A stretch of 64,000 nt of DNA from Psychromonas ingrahamii 37 (GTDB taxonomy: Bacteria; Pseudomonadota; Gammaproteobacteria; Enterobacterales; Psychromonadaceae): the NCBI RefSeq assembly GCF_000015285.1, contig NC_008709.1:3224001-3288000 (forward strand). Reading direction: 5' to 3'. Shown piece by piece: positions 35,298 through 43,945 of the stretch. Positions within the stretch are counted from its first letter, which is position 1; every line of letters begins with the position of its first letter. A model generated the notes under the pieces. That model was not told the DNA's origin. It saw only the letters and a program-made list of their open reading frames with translations, and did not search any database. The position numbers were made by a program, and so were the translations under genes.

Positions 35298-37217
35298 TTA
35301 ACTTTCATTATCTCGTGATAATTTATTAAGCTGCAAAGCAACTAATCTAAATAATGTTTTATTTTTAATATCATCGCGCTTTGCCAAATTTTCCTGCAAT
35401 GATAATATCAATTGCTCAATAATATCGCTATCAATATATTGACAAAGTAATTTATTATTTGCCGTTGTCATTAAACGACGAATAATAATGTCTTGATCAT
35501 ACATAATACGCAACCTTGATGTAGGCACAGTTGCACCTGATTTATCATGTCGTAAGCGAATATCATCAGGTAATATATCTTGAGTAGCTTTCCTGATCAT
35601 ATTACGTTTAATACCATTGTGTACTTTTATATGTGCGGGTAAAGCTAGACAAAACTGCAACAAACGAACATCTAATAACGGATACCGGTAATCAACACCG
35701 TAACTTGCGGCACCAACAGCTGAATCTTCAAGGCGATATAATACATGCGCTGACTCTATTACTTTTAGCTCTTGCTGTTTTACCGTACCAGAGGTATCGC
35801 GTGTTGGGTGTTCAAAATATCTATCTGGATAGCCCTTTTTTTTTGCAAACATATCATTAATGCCACAGGATTTTTGAAGTATTTTCCAGTCAGAAATAAA
35901 AAAATTAAACTTTCGATATGAAAAATATGTGCGTTGTATTGCTCCTAAACAAAACTTTAATCTTTTAAGAGGATTACACGTAAAATACTTAGCTTGTCGC
36001 CATAACGTTTGCCATTGCTTTTTTTGTACTAATTCAATATCCCAACCATTACCTTGTGATGTCACTAATTGATCGCCACCAAAACCAGATAATAAGCTAC
36101 GGTAACCTTGCCCTTGCATAGCGCCAAATAACTCTTTACCAAACTGTGATAAATCACTACGACATGGTCCTGCATGAACACAATCTGAATATATTAATTC
36201 ATCTATGATACCAACTTCTTCACTATGAATAGCATGGCCCTGTATATTAGGATAAAGACTAAGCAGTAAATCAATATACTCTCCTTCATCTTTAAAAGGA
36301 AAAACGTTACCTTGATACTGTTTCGCTAAGCGATGTGAGTATGCATGAATATTTTTCTTATTTGAGTTTGGTGGTAAATGGTCATTTAATAGTATTGCAG
36401 CAATTGATGCTATAGAGGTTGAATCTAAACCACCACTTAATTCTGACGCTATTTCGCCATAGCAACGTAAACGACACTTCACCGCTTCAAACAATAAACA
36501 CTTAAATTCAGCAATATATTCATCGTCCGTTTTTTCAGTTAACGTGTGTGTAATATCCAAACGCCAGTATTGTTGATAATGAACTTTTTGATCTATTAAC
36601 TGTAAACAAGATGCTGGCGGAAATGAGTTAATCTCCTGATAAAAACTACTATGATGTTCTACTTTTGTAATAGTAATATAATCAGCTAACCACTGTTCGT
36701 TGATGGTTTTATCTATATAAGGTAACGCTACTAATGCCGGCTTATTGGAAGCAAAAGCAATAAAGTCATTGGTTTCAGTAATAAAAAGTGGGCGGACACC
36801 TAAATGATCACGGGCAATCAATAATTGATATTTTTCAGGTTGATAAATAACAAAGACGAAATCCCCTAGCAAATGCTGGCAAAGTTTATCTTGATATTGC
36901 TTATAAGCTGATAAAACGAGCATTTCATCGCTTAATTCGGGTGATATTTTCACGCCCAATTTATTGGCTAATGCCTCTCTATTATCTAATCGGCCATCAA
37001 ATAACAAATAAAATTTATCCAATTGGTTAATGGGTTTCGCATATTGCGCTTCGGGGGTATTAAGCCGTTGTTGACAGGAAAATATAGCTTGGGCGAACTC
37101 AATGCTACCACTAACATCATAAGGAAAAGGTTTACTGGCTTGTTGCATTAAGCCCAACCATTCCGGCTGAATAGTTACATCATTATGTTTAGCAATTACA
37201 CCTAATAACGTACTCAT
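35298..37217 (-). CDS. Lasso cyclase, asparagine-synthetase-like (C protein)
   Basis: 639 residues: an N-terminal Ntn-type glutaminase-like domain (1-220) without the catalytic Cys2 (it starts MSTLLG), then an AsnB domain with the PPi-loop SGGLDST (about 265-271) that adenylates the ring acceptor. Other landmarks are YRYPLLDVRLLQF and RHDKSGATVPTSRL. Absence of Cys2 fits lasso cyclases, which do not use glutamine. The start codon abuts the stop of the sulfotransferase gene, implying translational coupling. Confidence 0.85.
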   Translation of the reverse strand: MSTLLGVIAKHNDVTIQPEWLGLMQQASKPFPYDVSGSIEFAQAIFSCQQRLNTPEAQYAKPINQLDKFYLLFDGRLDNREALANKLGVKISPELSDEMLVLSAYKQYQDKLCQHLLGDFVFVIYQPEKYQLLIARDHLGVRPLFITETNDFIAFASNKPALVALPYIDKTINEQWLADYITITKVEHHSSFYQEINSFPPASCLQLIDQKVHYQQYWRLDITHTLTEKTDDEYIAEFKCLLFEAVKCRLRCYGEIASELSGGLDSTSIASIAAILLNDHLPPNSNKKNIHAYSHRLAKQYQGNVFPFKDEGEYIDLLLSLYPNIQGHAIHSEEVGIIDELIYSDCVHAGPCRSDLSQFGKELFGAMQGQGYRSLLSGFGGDQLVTSQGNGWDIELVQKKQWQTLWRQAKYFTCNPLKRLKFCLGAIQRTYFSYRKFNFFISDWKILQKSCGINDMFAKKKGYPDRYFEHPTRDTSGTVKQQELKVIESAHVLYRLEDSAVGAASYGVDYRYPLLDVRLLQFCLALPAHIKVHNGIKRNMIRKATQDILPDDIRLRHDKSGATVPTSRLRIMYDQDIIIRRLMTTANNKLLCQYIDSDIIEQLILSLQENLAKRDDIKNKTLFRLVALQLNKLSRDNES

Positions 37218-38177
37218 TTAATCAATCTCTGTGCGTGTGGTTAACATAGCTTTATTAAACTCTTGATATTTTATGAATAGGTAATTGATTAATTTATAGT
37301 TATTTTGCAAAAAAACATCAACAGTTTCACTTTTAACTTGAATATATTTTTGACTTTTCCATTGCCCTTTTTTTGATGACCAAGTTTGCTGCCATTGACT
37401 ATTTAAATCTTCTTGTACCTCTGAGGGTTTAAAAAAATTAATGATATCACTAAAATTATTAGCTAAATCGCTATACTCGCATAAAAAGCTTTGCTGACAA
37501 AAATGTGTTTGCATTACAGCTAATGACGATAAATAAATACGGCTGGCTTCAGTAGTGTATTCGTGGTGATGCTCAACTAATTCTTTAGGGAGAGTTGCCA
37601 GCTTTTTACGCCAAATCGGGTTTTTAATATATGACGTTGGCTTTCGTGTTAGCGATTCAATTACCGCACTTGGCTCTCTATATAAAAACAATACCTTAAG
37701 TTGAGGGAAATCGTGCTTAATTCTTTGTAAATAAAAAATAGTGCCACTAGTAAACTTGATAATAAGTTGTTTACTTTGATGACAGGCCCAATGATTCCAT
37801 AACTTTAATGACTCTTTCGCCACTAAACTTCCCAGCTGCTCAGGAATAATGCTGTGTTCTTTATAGATAGCGCCTAAAAAACCAGGTTCACCTAACACCA
37901 AAAATTGTTTGCTGGCTTTTAAATTTTGACATAATAAAGTAGAGCCACAACGAGACACATGAAAAATACTACCAATAGACGTTAATTGATAAGTATTACT
38001 TTTTAACGTTGCTAACCAAGCGTTTAATTCTAAAATTTTATCCGGCTGACCACCATTTATATCATTAATGGTGTCACGAAAAAATCCATAGCTTAAATCT
38101 AATTTATTTGCATCAATGAAATGCACTAAAATAAACGGGCCTGCTTGCACAAACTTAAAAGGAACGAAAAAACTCAC
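37218..38177 (-). CDS. Sulfotransferase-like protein
   Basis: 319 residues. The 5'-phosphosulfate-binding loop FHVSRCGSTLL lies at 72-82, and a 3'-phosphate-binding-like VLFLYREPSAVIESLTRKP segment lies around 170-188. This is the layout of PAPS-dependent sulfotransferases. It probably starts at GTG (38175-38177) with AGG upstream. Lying inside the lasso operon, 9 nt after the oxygenase, it may sulfate the peptide, although members of this fold may also have other roles. Confidence 0.7.
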   Translation of the reverse strand: MSFFVPFKFVQAGPFILVHFIDANKLDLSYGFFRDTINDINGGQPDKILELNAWLATLKSNTYQLTSIGSIFHVSRCGSTLLCQNLKASKQFLVLGEPGFLGAIYKEHSIIPEQLGSLVAKESLKLWNHWACHQSKQLIIKFTSGTIFYLQRIKHDFPQLKVLFLYREPSAVIESLTRKPTSYIKNPIWRKKLATLPKELVEHHHEYTTEASRIYLSSLAVMQTHFCQQSFLCEYSDLANNFSDIINFFKPSEVQEDLNSQWQQTWSSKKGQWKSQKYIQVKSETVDVFLQNNYKLINYLFIKYQEFNKAMLTTRTEID

Positions 38178-38186
38178 TATAAATAC

Positions 38187-39086
38187 CTACTCAAAACGAA
38201 TATGGCCAGCAACAGCCATACGCCCATTAGAAAATTGATTATCCGCTAACAACGTTGGTGTTACCGCATGATAAAAACAGCTTGGAAATGCTACAAAACG
38301 ATTATTGATAGGTTCTATTTTTGTAAACTTATGCGTGTAATACTCTTGTTGTTGAATGTTGCTATCAAAAGCCAGTAGTTCACCACCTTTAAATGCTTTA
38401 GGCACTTGATGATAATAATAAAGCCAAGAAATCACGCGTTTAGTATCGCCAAACATTGCTTTATTATCAGCATGTGGCTGAAAAAACCCCCCATTTAAAT
38501 GATTCGTTAATTTAATTTCACTTTTAGCGTAATTAAAATCAGGAATATTTAATAATGTTTTGAAGTGATTAAGATTATTCCCTACAAAGTCAAGAAAGTG
38601 TGCTTTAAATTCCCCAAGCTCAAAAGAAACATGAGTTAAACGTTTATCCGGAACGTAATACGGATTATCTGAACCTACATTCGCCATGCGAAATTTATTT
38701 TCATTCTCAAGCGTATGAGATAATAAATCAGATAAGAAAGCGGGTGATAGAAAATCATCAATCACTACGAGAGGAGTATTTGAGAAGTTATTCGGTTTAA
38801 TTTCATCTACATTAAAGTATTTAGTAACGGAAGATAGTTTTTGAGCTGCTTTAATCATGTCATCACTAATAAAGTGACCAGATAAGCTAGCAAGCTTTTG
38901 CTGAGTAGCAAACGCTTCATTAAGCAATCCTGCTTTTTTTAAAAGTTCTAATTGTAATCTTAACAAATCAAGATCGTTAGGCACTTTACTGAGCTTTACT
39001 TCTAATCCAGCTAATAACCCTAAGTTGAGTTGAGAACTACTTAACTGTGATAGCTTTTGATAGGTATTTTTAGTTGCTTCTTCCAT
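38187..39086 (-). CDS. 2OG-Fe(II) oxygenase (prolyl-4-hydroxylase type)
   Basis: 299 residues. A helical N-terminal part (1-90), then a double-stranded beta-helix domain with iron ligands H205 and D207 (FFQPHADNK), H273 (FYHAVTP) and the 2-oxoglutarate Arg R289 (SNGRMAVAGH). Complete catalytic set. In the lasso operon, the natural guess is hydroxylation of a core residue (for example beta-hydroxylation of Asp7), but the site is not determinable from sequence. Confidence 0.8.
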   Translation of the reverse strand: MEEATKNTYQKLSQLSSSQLNLGLLAGLEVKLSKVPNDLDLLRLQLELLKKAGLLNEAFATQQKLASLSGHFISDDMIKAAQKLSSVTKYFNVDEIKPNNFSNTPLVVIDDFLSPAFLSDLLSHTLENENKFRMANVGSDNPYYVPDKRLTHVSFELGEFKAHFLDFVGNNLNHFKTLLNIPDFNYAKSEIKLTNHLNGGFFQPHADNKAMFGDTKRVISWLYYYHQVPKAFKGGELLAFDSNIQQQEYYTHKFTKIEPINNRFVAFPSCFYHAVTPTLLADNQFSNGRMAVAGHIRFE

Positions 39087-39103
39087 TACTTGCTATACAA
39101 CCA

Positions 39104-39391
39104 CTAAGTTATTTTTATCAAGCTTTCTTGCTTTAATGTGTTTAAAAATGCCAACGTTTGTTGCTGACAATCTTCTAACTCAACTTCAAATTGTGCTAAC
39201 AATTTTTCAACAATAATAAAAACCGGTTGAGCTTCACTAATTACTGACCAAATAGCTGAAGCTTGAGCATTTAAATTAATATAGTCACCACTGGTAATTG
39301 ACATTAGTACCATTTCATTATCAACAGTACAGTCAAGTACATTTTCAGCACGAGATATAACAGAGTTTAACGTTAAAATATTATTATTCAT
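39104..39391 (-). CDS. PqqD-like RRE protein (lasso B1)
   Basis: 95 residues. The PqqD/RRE fold is visible as beta strands VLMSITSGDYINLNAQASAIWSVI followed by helices with LLAQFEVELEDCQQQTLAFLNTL. It corresponds to the stand-alone B1 of split-B lasso systems and binds the precursor leader. Seventeen nt upstream of the oxygenase start, 35 nt after the kinase stop. Confidence 0.8.
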   Translation of the reverse strand: MNNNILTLNSVISRAENVLDCTVDNEMVLMSITSGDYINLNAQASAIWSVISEAQPVFIIVEKLLAQFEVELEDCQQQTLAFLNTLKQESLIKIT

Positions 39392-39426
39392 TTATTACCA
39401 CTATTCAGTTATTAATTTATTATTAG

Positions 39427-40317
39427 CTAAGTAAGTTGCTGAATAATTAATTCCGCTACTTGTTTTAAGCTGTTAGTTAATTGAGGCCTCGTTATTTGCG
39501 TAACAGGTACTAAATCAACTAAAGCTGCGCATGCTTGAAAGTTACCCTGTGCTTGTTCTAAAGTAAAATATTTTTTTCGGTAACTATGTATTTTTAATAC
39601 ACCCAGCTGCTCAAATACCGTTAATGAATTAATTTTTGCCAATTCAATATCACTTAGCTGGAGGTTAATAATATGTGTTATTTTTTTTGGCCTATTACAA
39701 AAATTGTTATTAATTGGAATACGGTACTTATCAAGCTCATCACGAACACGGTGAAAATTTTTGTATTCAATAGAAAGCTTTTCAGCCGCATCTTGCCATA
39801 ACTTACTTTGTGGGTAAGCTGGTGTAACAAAAGCATCCCCATCAAGAAAGTCTATTACCGCTAAATCATCACTGAGTAATTGAAAGCCTTGCTGAATTAA
39901 TGCATTCGCCGTTGTTGATTTTCCTGCGCCTGATTGACCACATAATAAAATAGTATGGTCACACTTTGTAAAAGCACTTGCATGTAATGTTAAACGTTGA
40001 CGCTGATGCTGGATAGCACCTAAAGCACTTCCTAATAAAAATAGCTTAATAATATCTAAGGAGGTGTTTTCTTCTGGCTCTATTGTTATGGTTTCGCCAT
40101 TCTCTATTAAATATTTTCCAGCATCGGGTATTTTCAGTAAAACTTGATTTTTATTAACTTGCCATTTTAATTTTTGTTTTTCGATAATCGATAAATCATT
40201 TGCTATATGGCCATAATCAATAACAACATCTGCTTGCTGAGGTATCGCTTCAATTAATTCACTACAGACAAAAGGTGTAGAAATAACAAGATCAAAAATA
40301 CGGTAATAATGAATCAT
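39427..40317 (-). CDS. HprK-like serine kinase of lasso clusters (K)
   Basis: 296 residues related to the C-terminal kinase domain of HPr kinase. H112 in LTLHASAF, Walker A GQSGAGKST (127-135) and DD at 150-151 (LLSDDLAVID) are present. Stand-alone copies in lasso clusters (paeninodin PadeK) phosphorylate the C-terminal Ser of the precursor; here the precursor does end in Ser. HprK phosphorylase activity and the HPr substrate itself are not implied. Confidence 0.8.
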   Translation of the reverse strand: MIHYYRIFDLVISTPFVCSELIEAIPQQADVVIDYGHIANDLSIIEKQKLKWQVNKNQVLLKIPDAGKYLIENGETITIEPEENTSLDIIKLFLLGSALGAIQHQRQRLTLHASAFTKCDHTILLCGQSGAGKSTTANALIQQGFQLLSDDLAVIDFLDGDAFVTPAYPQSKLWQDAAEKLSIEYKNFHRVRDELDKYRIPINNNFCNRPKKITHIINLQLSDIELAKINSLTVFEQLGVLKIHSYRKKYFTLEQAQGNFQACAALVDLVPVTQITRPQLTNSLKQVAELIIQQLT

Positions 40318-40331
40318 AATTGAAAACCAGC

Positions 40332-42026
40332 TTATAAATGCAATGTATGGTCAGCACAGGCTTGTGTTGACTCTCGATGAGCAATAATAATCATGGTAGT
40401 TTGCCCTTTTAGTGCCCTTAAGGCTTGTTGAATTTTTTTCTCATTCTCAAGATCTAATGCACTTGTTGCTTCATCTAATATTAACAGTTTTGGATTTGTC
40501 AACAATGCTCTCGCTAGTGCTAATCTTTGCCTTTCACCGCCAGATAATCGAACACCACGATCGCCAATAATACTATCTAAACCCAGCGGCAAATTTTCAA
40601 CAAAATCTTTTGCTGCAGCAAGTTCAAGCTTTTTCCATATTTCAGTATCAGAAAAAACACCACTACTTACCCAAGATAAATTAGCTCGAATGGTATCATT
40701 AAATAAATAAACATCTTGAGTTATATAGGCTATATTTTTGCGCCAAGCTTTACAGTTATCCCCACTTAATGTTTGTTCATCAATTTGAATACTACCTTTT
40801 TGTGGTAGTAATAAACCCGTAATAATATCAGCTAACGTGGTTTTACCTCGGCCTGACTGAGCAACAAAAGCCCAAGTTTCATTTTTATTAATAATAAGGT
40901 CCAGATTTACAATAATATTTTCGATTTTATCAGGGTAATGAAAACTAACTTTTTTTAGTTGAATTTTATTTTCAAATGCCATATCGCTCACCAACGAAAT
41001 AGCAGTACTCTCTTGCGCTTTAATACATGCATTAAACATTTGTTCAATATCATTAAAGGCTGGCACTTTATGTATGAGTCTTTGATAATTACTTTGAATA
41101 GCAATAACCTGCGGTAGCAATCTACTGTAAAGTAATAACAACGCAAATAAAGCACTTACTTCTATTAGTTGAGAACCAAAATAAAAAAACACACTAAAAG
41201 AAATCACGGTAATAATTAAATACAGCCATTGAGTTAATGCATTTACCGTAGCAACTTCTATTTGTTGTTGTTCTAATTGACTGCTTGTGAAAGATAATTT
41301 GTCACTATAATTAGATTCTACGCCATAGCTCTTGATCATTTTCAAGCTTGCTAACTGCTCGTTAACCATTTGAAATATTTGTTTGTAATTCACTAACTCA
41401 AGCTTTCCTGAGTTAAAAAGCTTTTTATTAAAAGGTAATAAAGCAAGGTAGATAATCGTCGTAAATAGGAATACCGAAATAGTTAACTCCCAAGAAACAA
41501 AGAGTGCAAAGAAAAAAAGTATACCCACTAAAATAAATTGACTTAATAAGTTCATAATCAAACTTGCCGATTGCCCCATAGCTTGCACTTGCATTGTCAA
41601 TGTATGAATAAAGTCAGTCATTTTGTGCTGAATAATAAATTCCCATTTAGCATTCAATAACGAATGGTATAAACCACTTCTTAAATGTCTAATATAACCA
41701 TGCTGTAATCGTACCGTTAGGCGTGATAATTGAAATTTTATTGTTGCAATAATACTGACTATCACAACATAGCTCACCAAAACATTAATCAGATTTAGTT
41801 CAATCGTTAATGTATTAAAAGCCTGCTCAAGATATAAAATAATTGCATTAGTTGATGATGCCTCACCATAAATCCCCAATACCTCCAATAATGGAATGAT
41901 CAATAAGATTCCTATTCCACTAGAAATACCTTGTACAACCATTAAAACTAAAGCAATGCATTGTAGTTTAGGCGCGAAAAACCAATATTGTTTAAAAAGG
42001 GATAAAAGGATGGAAAATTGAGTCAT
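40332..42026 (-). CDS. ABC exporter for lasso peptide (D)
   Basis: 564 residues with a six-helix membrane domain (about 15-300) and a nucleotide-binding domain: Walker A-type AQSGRGKTT (first Gly replaced by Ala), Q-loop TQDVYLFNDTI, signature LSGGERQRLALARALL and Walker B LLILDEATSALD. It resembles lasso McjD exporters and the multidrug family. One nt after B2, so coupled to it. It likely exports the mature lasso peptide and gives self-protection. Confidence 0.85.
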   Translation of the reverse strand: MTQFSILLSLFKQYWFFAPKLQCIALVLMVVQGISSGIGILLIIPLLEVLGIYGEASSTNAIILYLEQAFNTLTIELNLINVLVSYVVIVSIIATIKFQLSRLTVRLQHGYIRHLRSGLYHSLLNAKWEFIIQHKMTDFIHTLTMQVQAMGQSASLIMNLLSQFILVGILFFFALFVSWELTISVFLFTTIIYLALLPFNKKLFNSGKLELVNYKQIFQMVNEQLASLKMIKSYGVESNYSDKLSFTSSQLEQQQIEVATVNALTQWLYLIITVISFSVFFYFGSQLIEVSALFALLLLYSRLLPQVIAIQSNYQRLIHKVPAFNDIEQMFNACIKAQESTAISLVSDMAFENKIQLKKVSFHYPDKIENIIVNLDLIINKNETWAFVAQSGRGKTTLADIITGLLLPQKGSIQIDEQTLSGDNCKAWRKNIAYITQDVYLFNDTIRANLSWVSSGVFSDTEIWKKLELAAAKDFVENLPLGLDSIIGDRGVRLSGGERQRLALARALLTNPKLLILDEATSALDLENEKKIQQALRALKGQTTMIIIAHRESTQACADHTLHL

Positions 42027-42027
42027 G

Positions 42028-42504
42028 TTAATGGTTAATTAATGGGGAAATATAAGTATTGATAATAGTAAATTTTTTATGGCCTTTGGCTCCGGTTATT
42101 ATTTTATCACCAACAAGGCTCCATGCATGTGCTTTTAATAGCTCTTTGGAATCATTTTGCTTTAAAACCCCCAAATAAATAACATATGGTATCTGATAAT
42201 AACGATATAACGATGCGGCCAACATAGCTTGAATTAAGCACTTAGATTCCCATGGGGAATACCTTTCAACTAATCGGGTGATTTGACCTATTTCAGGTAA
42301 GTAGTGTAATTGATTGTCCTTAATTACACTACAGCATTGTAAATTCGAAAATTGCTTACCTAAAATGGAAGATAATAAATGAAATGGGAGAAATAAAAGG
42401 CAAAACCGAAGTAAACCACTATAAAGAAGTAAAATTAAAAACCAACACTTTTGTCGTGAAGATAAAGTACAAAATGTTGAAAATTTATTTTTAATGGAAA
42501 ACAT
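42028..42504 (-). CDS. Lasso leader peptidase, transglutaminase-like (B2)
   Basis: 158 residues with N-terminal hydrophobic stretch (20-48) and a transglutaminase-like catalytic C89 (SPWESKCLIQAML), H126 (KAHAWSLVGD) and acidic D133. This is the B2 protease that removes the leader once B1 presents it. First gene of the operon, about 180 nt upstream of the IS982 remnant on the opposite strand. Confidence 0.85.
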   Translation of the reverse strand: MFSIKNKFSTFCTLSSRQKCWFLILLLYSGLLRFCLLFLPFHLLSSILGKQFSNLQCCSVIKDNQLHYLPEIGQITRLVERYSPWESKCLIQAMLAASLYRYYQIPYVIYLGVLKQNDSKELLKAHAWSLVGDKIITGAKGHKKFTIINTYISPLINH

Positions 42505-42543
42505 AAAAAGACTCTGAATAAGATTAACTTAGTGACCAAGATG

Positions 42544-42557
42544 ATTATCATGATAAT
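42544..42557. promoter_or_regulatory. Perfect palindrome ATTATCATGATAAT before the lasso operon
   Basis: A 14-bp perfect dyad, 40 nt upstream of the B2 start codon. It could be an operator controlling the cluster. It shares GATAAT hexamers with Fur sites but in a different arrangement. Confidence 0.4.
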
Positions 42558-42686
42558 TGAATAGTGCGTCTAGTTATTTTTAATATATTAACGCCATGCG
42601 CAACTTTTAAAATGAGAAAAATATTGAAAAGGCATGATCTAACCTTATTTTGTTATCGCCAAACAACAAATAAAGCGAATAAGATC

Positions 42687-43230
42687 ATGCCATTAAAAGA
42701 GTTTATCATTTGGGTTTATTGTTGGATATATGAAAATGTTGCCAAATTTCTCGGAAATGAAAAATTAAGAAGTAGAGGTTTTAAGCCTGCCTTAAGTGAT
42801 ATTGAAGTTATTACGATGAAAATTGAGGGAGAATTTCTTTCACATGATACGGACAAGGCTATTTGGACGTATTTTAAAACACACTAATTATCATTATTTC
42901 CGAAGCTTACTTCCCGTTCAAGTTTTACTAAGCAAGCGTCAAATATTTGGCATGTACAACAGTTGCTTCAGGGCAAATTAAATGAGCAAGTAGCATGAAT
43001 ACTCAATGTTTTATTGTCGATGCTTTTCCTATGAGCACAGCTCATTTTAAAGTAGAAAATAAAAATAATAACTTTAAAGGTGAGGCTGGTTATGGGTTCT
43101 ACGCAAGTAAATCAGAAACTTATATGGATTTAAAGGGCATTTACTTGTTGATGATGCTGGCAATATTGCGAGTTTCACACTAACCAGAAGCATCTGGGAA
43201 TTAAAGAGAGCCGGTTTGGGAATTAGTTAA
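42687..43230 (+). pseudogene. IS982-family transposase remnant
   Basis: Fragments in several frames read LKEFIIWVYCW...LGNEKLRSRGFKPALSDIEVITMKIEGEFL, then DAFPMSTAHFKVENK, and finally VDDAGNIASFTLTRSIWELKRAGLGIS. This is the IS982 order. Total length (544 bp) is well below a full transposase gene of about 870 bp, so there are deletions and frameshifts. Confidence 0.75.
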
Positions 43231-43309
43231 AAATCAACAACCACCTACCAAAGTGGGTGGGTTAGCGTTTATGGACTGAGGTCCGGATACGAGTCAAAGA
43301 CCCGTTTTT

Positions 43310-43620
43310 TTACTGCTCAGTTCTAAAATTATCATCGACTTTTGGCTCAAAATGATGGGCTAAATACTCTTTAATCATTTCTTCAGTAACATCTCCAGAT
43401 ATGACACAAAAATATCCTCTAGACCAAAAATGACGTCCCCAGTATCGCTTTTTAAGTCGGGGGAACTTTCATGATGATCTCCCCTTCACCCTTCTCATTA
43501 TTTCACTTGGTGCCATATTAGGAGGGGCTGAAACCAAAAAATGAACATGATCTTTGCTAATGACTCCTTGTAAAACTTGATACCTATATTTAGTAACAAA
43601 AAAAATAATACTGAATCTTA
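43310..43620 (-). pseudogene. IS200/IS605-family TnpA remnant
   Basis: Minus-strand reading gives FVTKYRYQVLQG, then KDHVHFLVSAPPNMAPSEIMRRVKGEI, FWSRGYFCVISGDVTEEMIKEYLAHHF and FRTEQ-stop. That is the Y1 transposase of IS200/IS605 with the HUH motif as HVH and an internal deletion plus frameshift. Dead copy. Confidence 0.75.
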
Positions 43621-43740
43621 AAAACCGTATGGCTACCATATCGATAATCCATTCCCATCTCCCTTAACCGAATACCTATTAAAATATTATAGCTAAAGCT
43701 GACCGACTAAAGCCGATGGTTTTAACCTTTTCAGGTGACG

Positions 43741-43927
43741 AATAAAAAGAAGCTGATTTGGTAGGCCAATTGCTGTTCACCAACAAAAAAAGGTCCGTAC
43801 CCAGCACCCCATCCAGTGAATTAATGATCATATCAAGCATTGCTTTCTAGAACCTTACCACTAAAAAGGCCTAAACTGCACAATAAGGTTGCTTGAACTT
43901 GAGAATAACAAAAGGCGGGAGAACAAA
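43741..43927. repeat. Right copy of the split direct duplication bounding the island
   Basis: 43741-43821 matches 28814-28895 and 43816-43927 matches 29177-29288, in the same orientation with about a dozen differences. The join is at the heptamer AGTGAAT present at both ends of the missing 288 bp. Confidence 0.85.
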
Positions 43928-43945
43928 AGCTGGAAGGTAAAAGGA

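Noticed and set aside
35298-37217. Ordinary asparagine synthetase B
   Set aside because: It lacks Cys2 and lies between lasso genes with no asparagine-related partners, so cyclase fits better.
42540-42560. Clear Fur box upstream of the lasso operon
   Set aside because: The hexamers are arranged ATTATC-AT-GATAAT, not in the Fur order; kept only as a generic palindrome.
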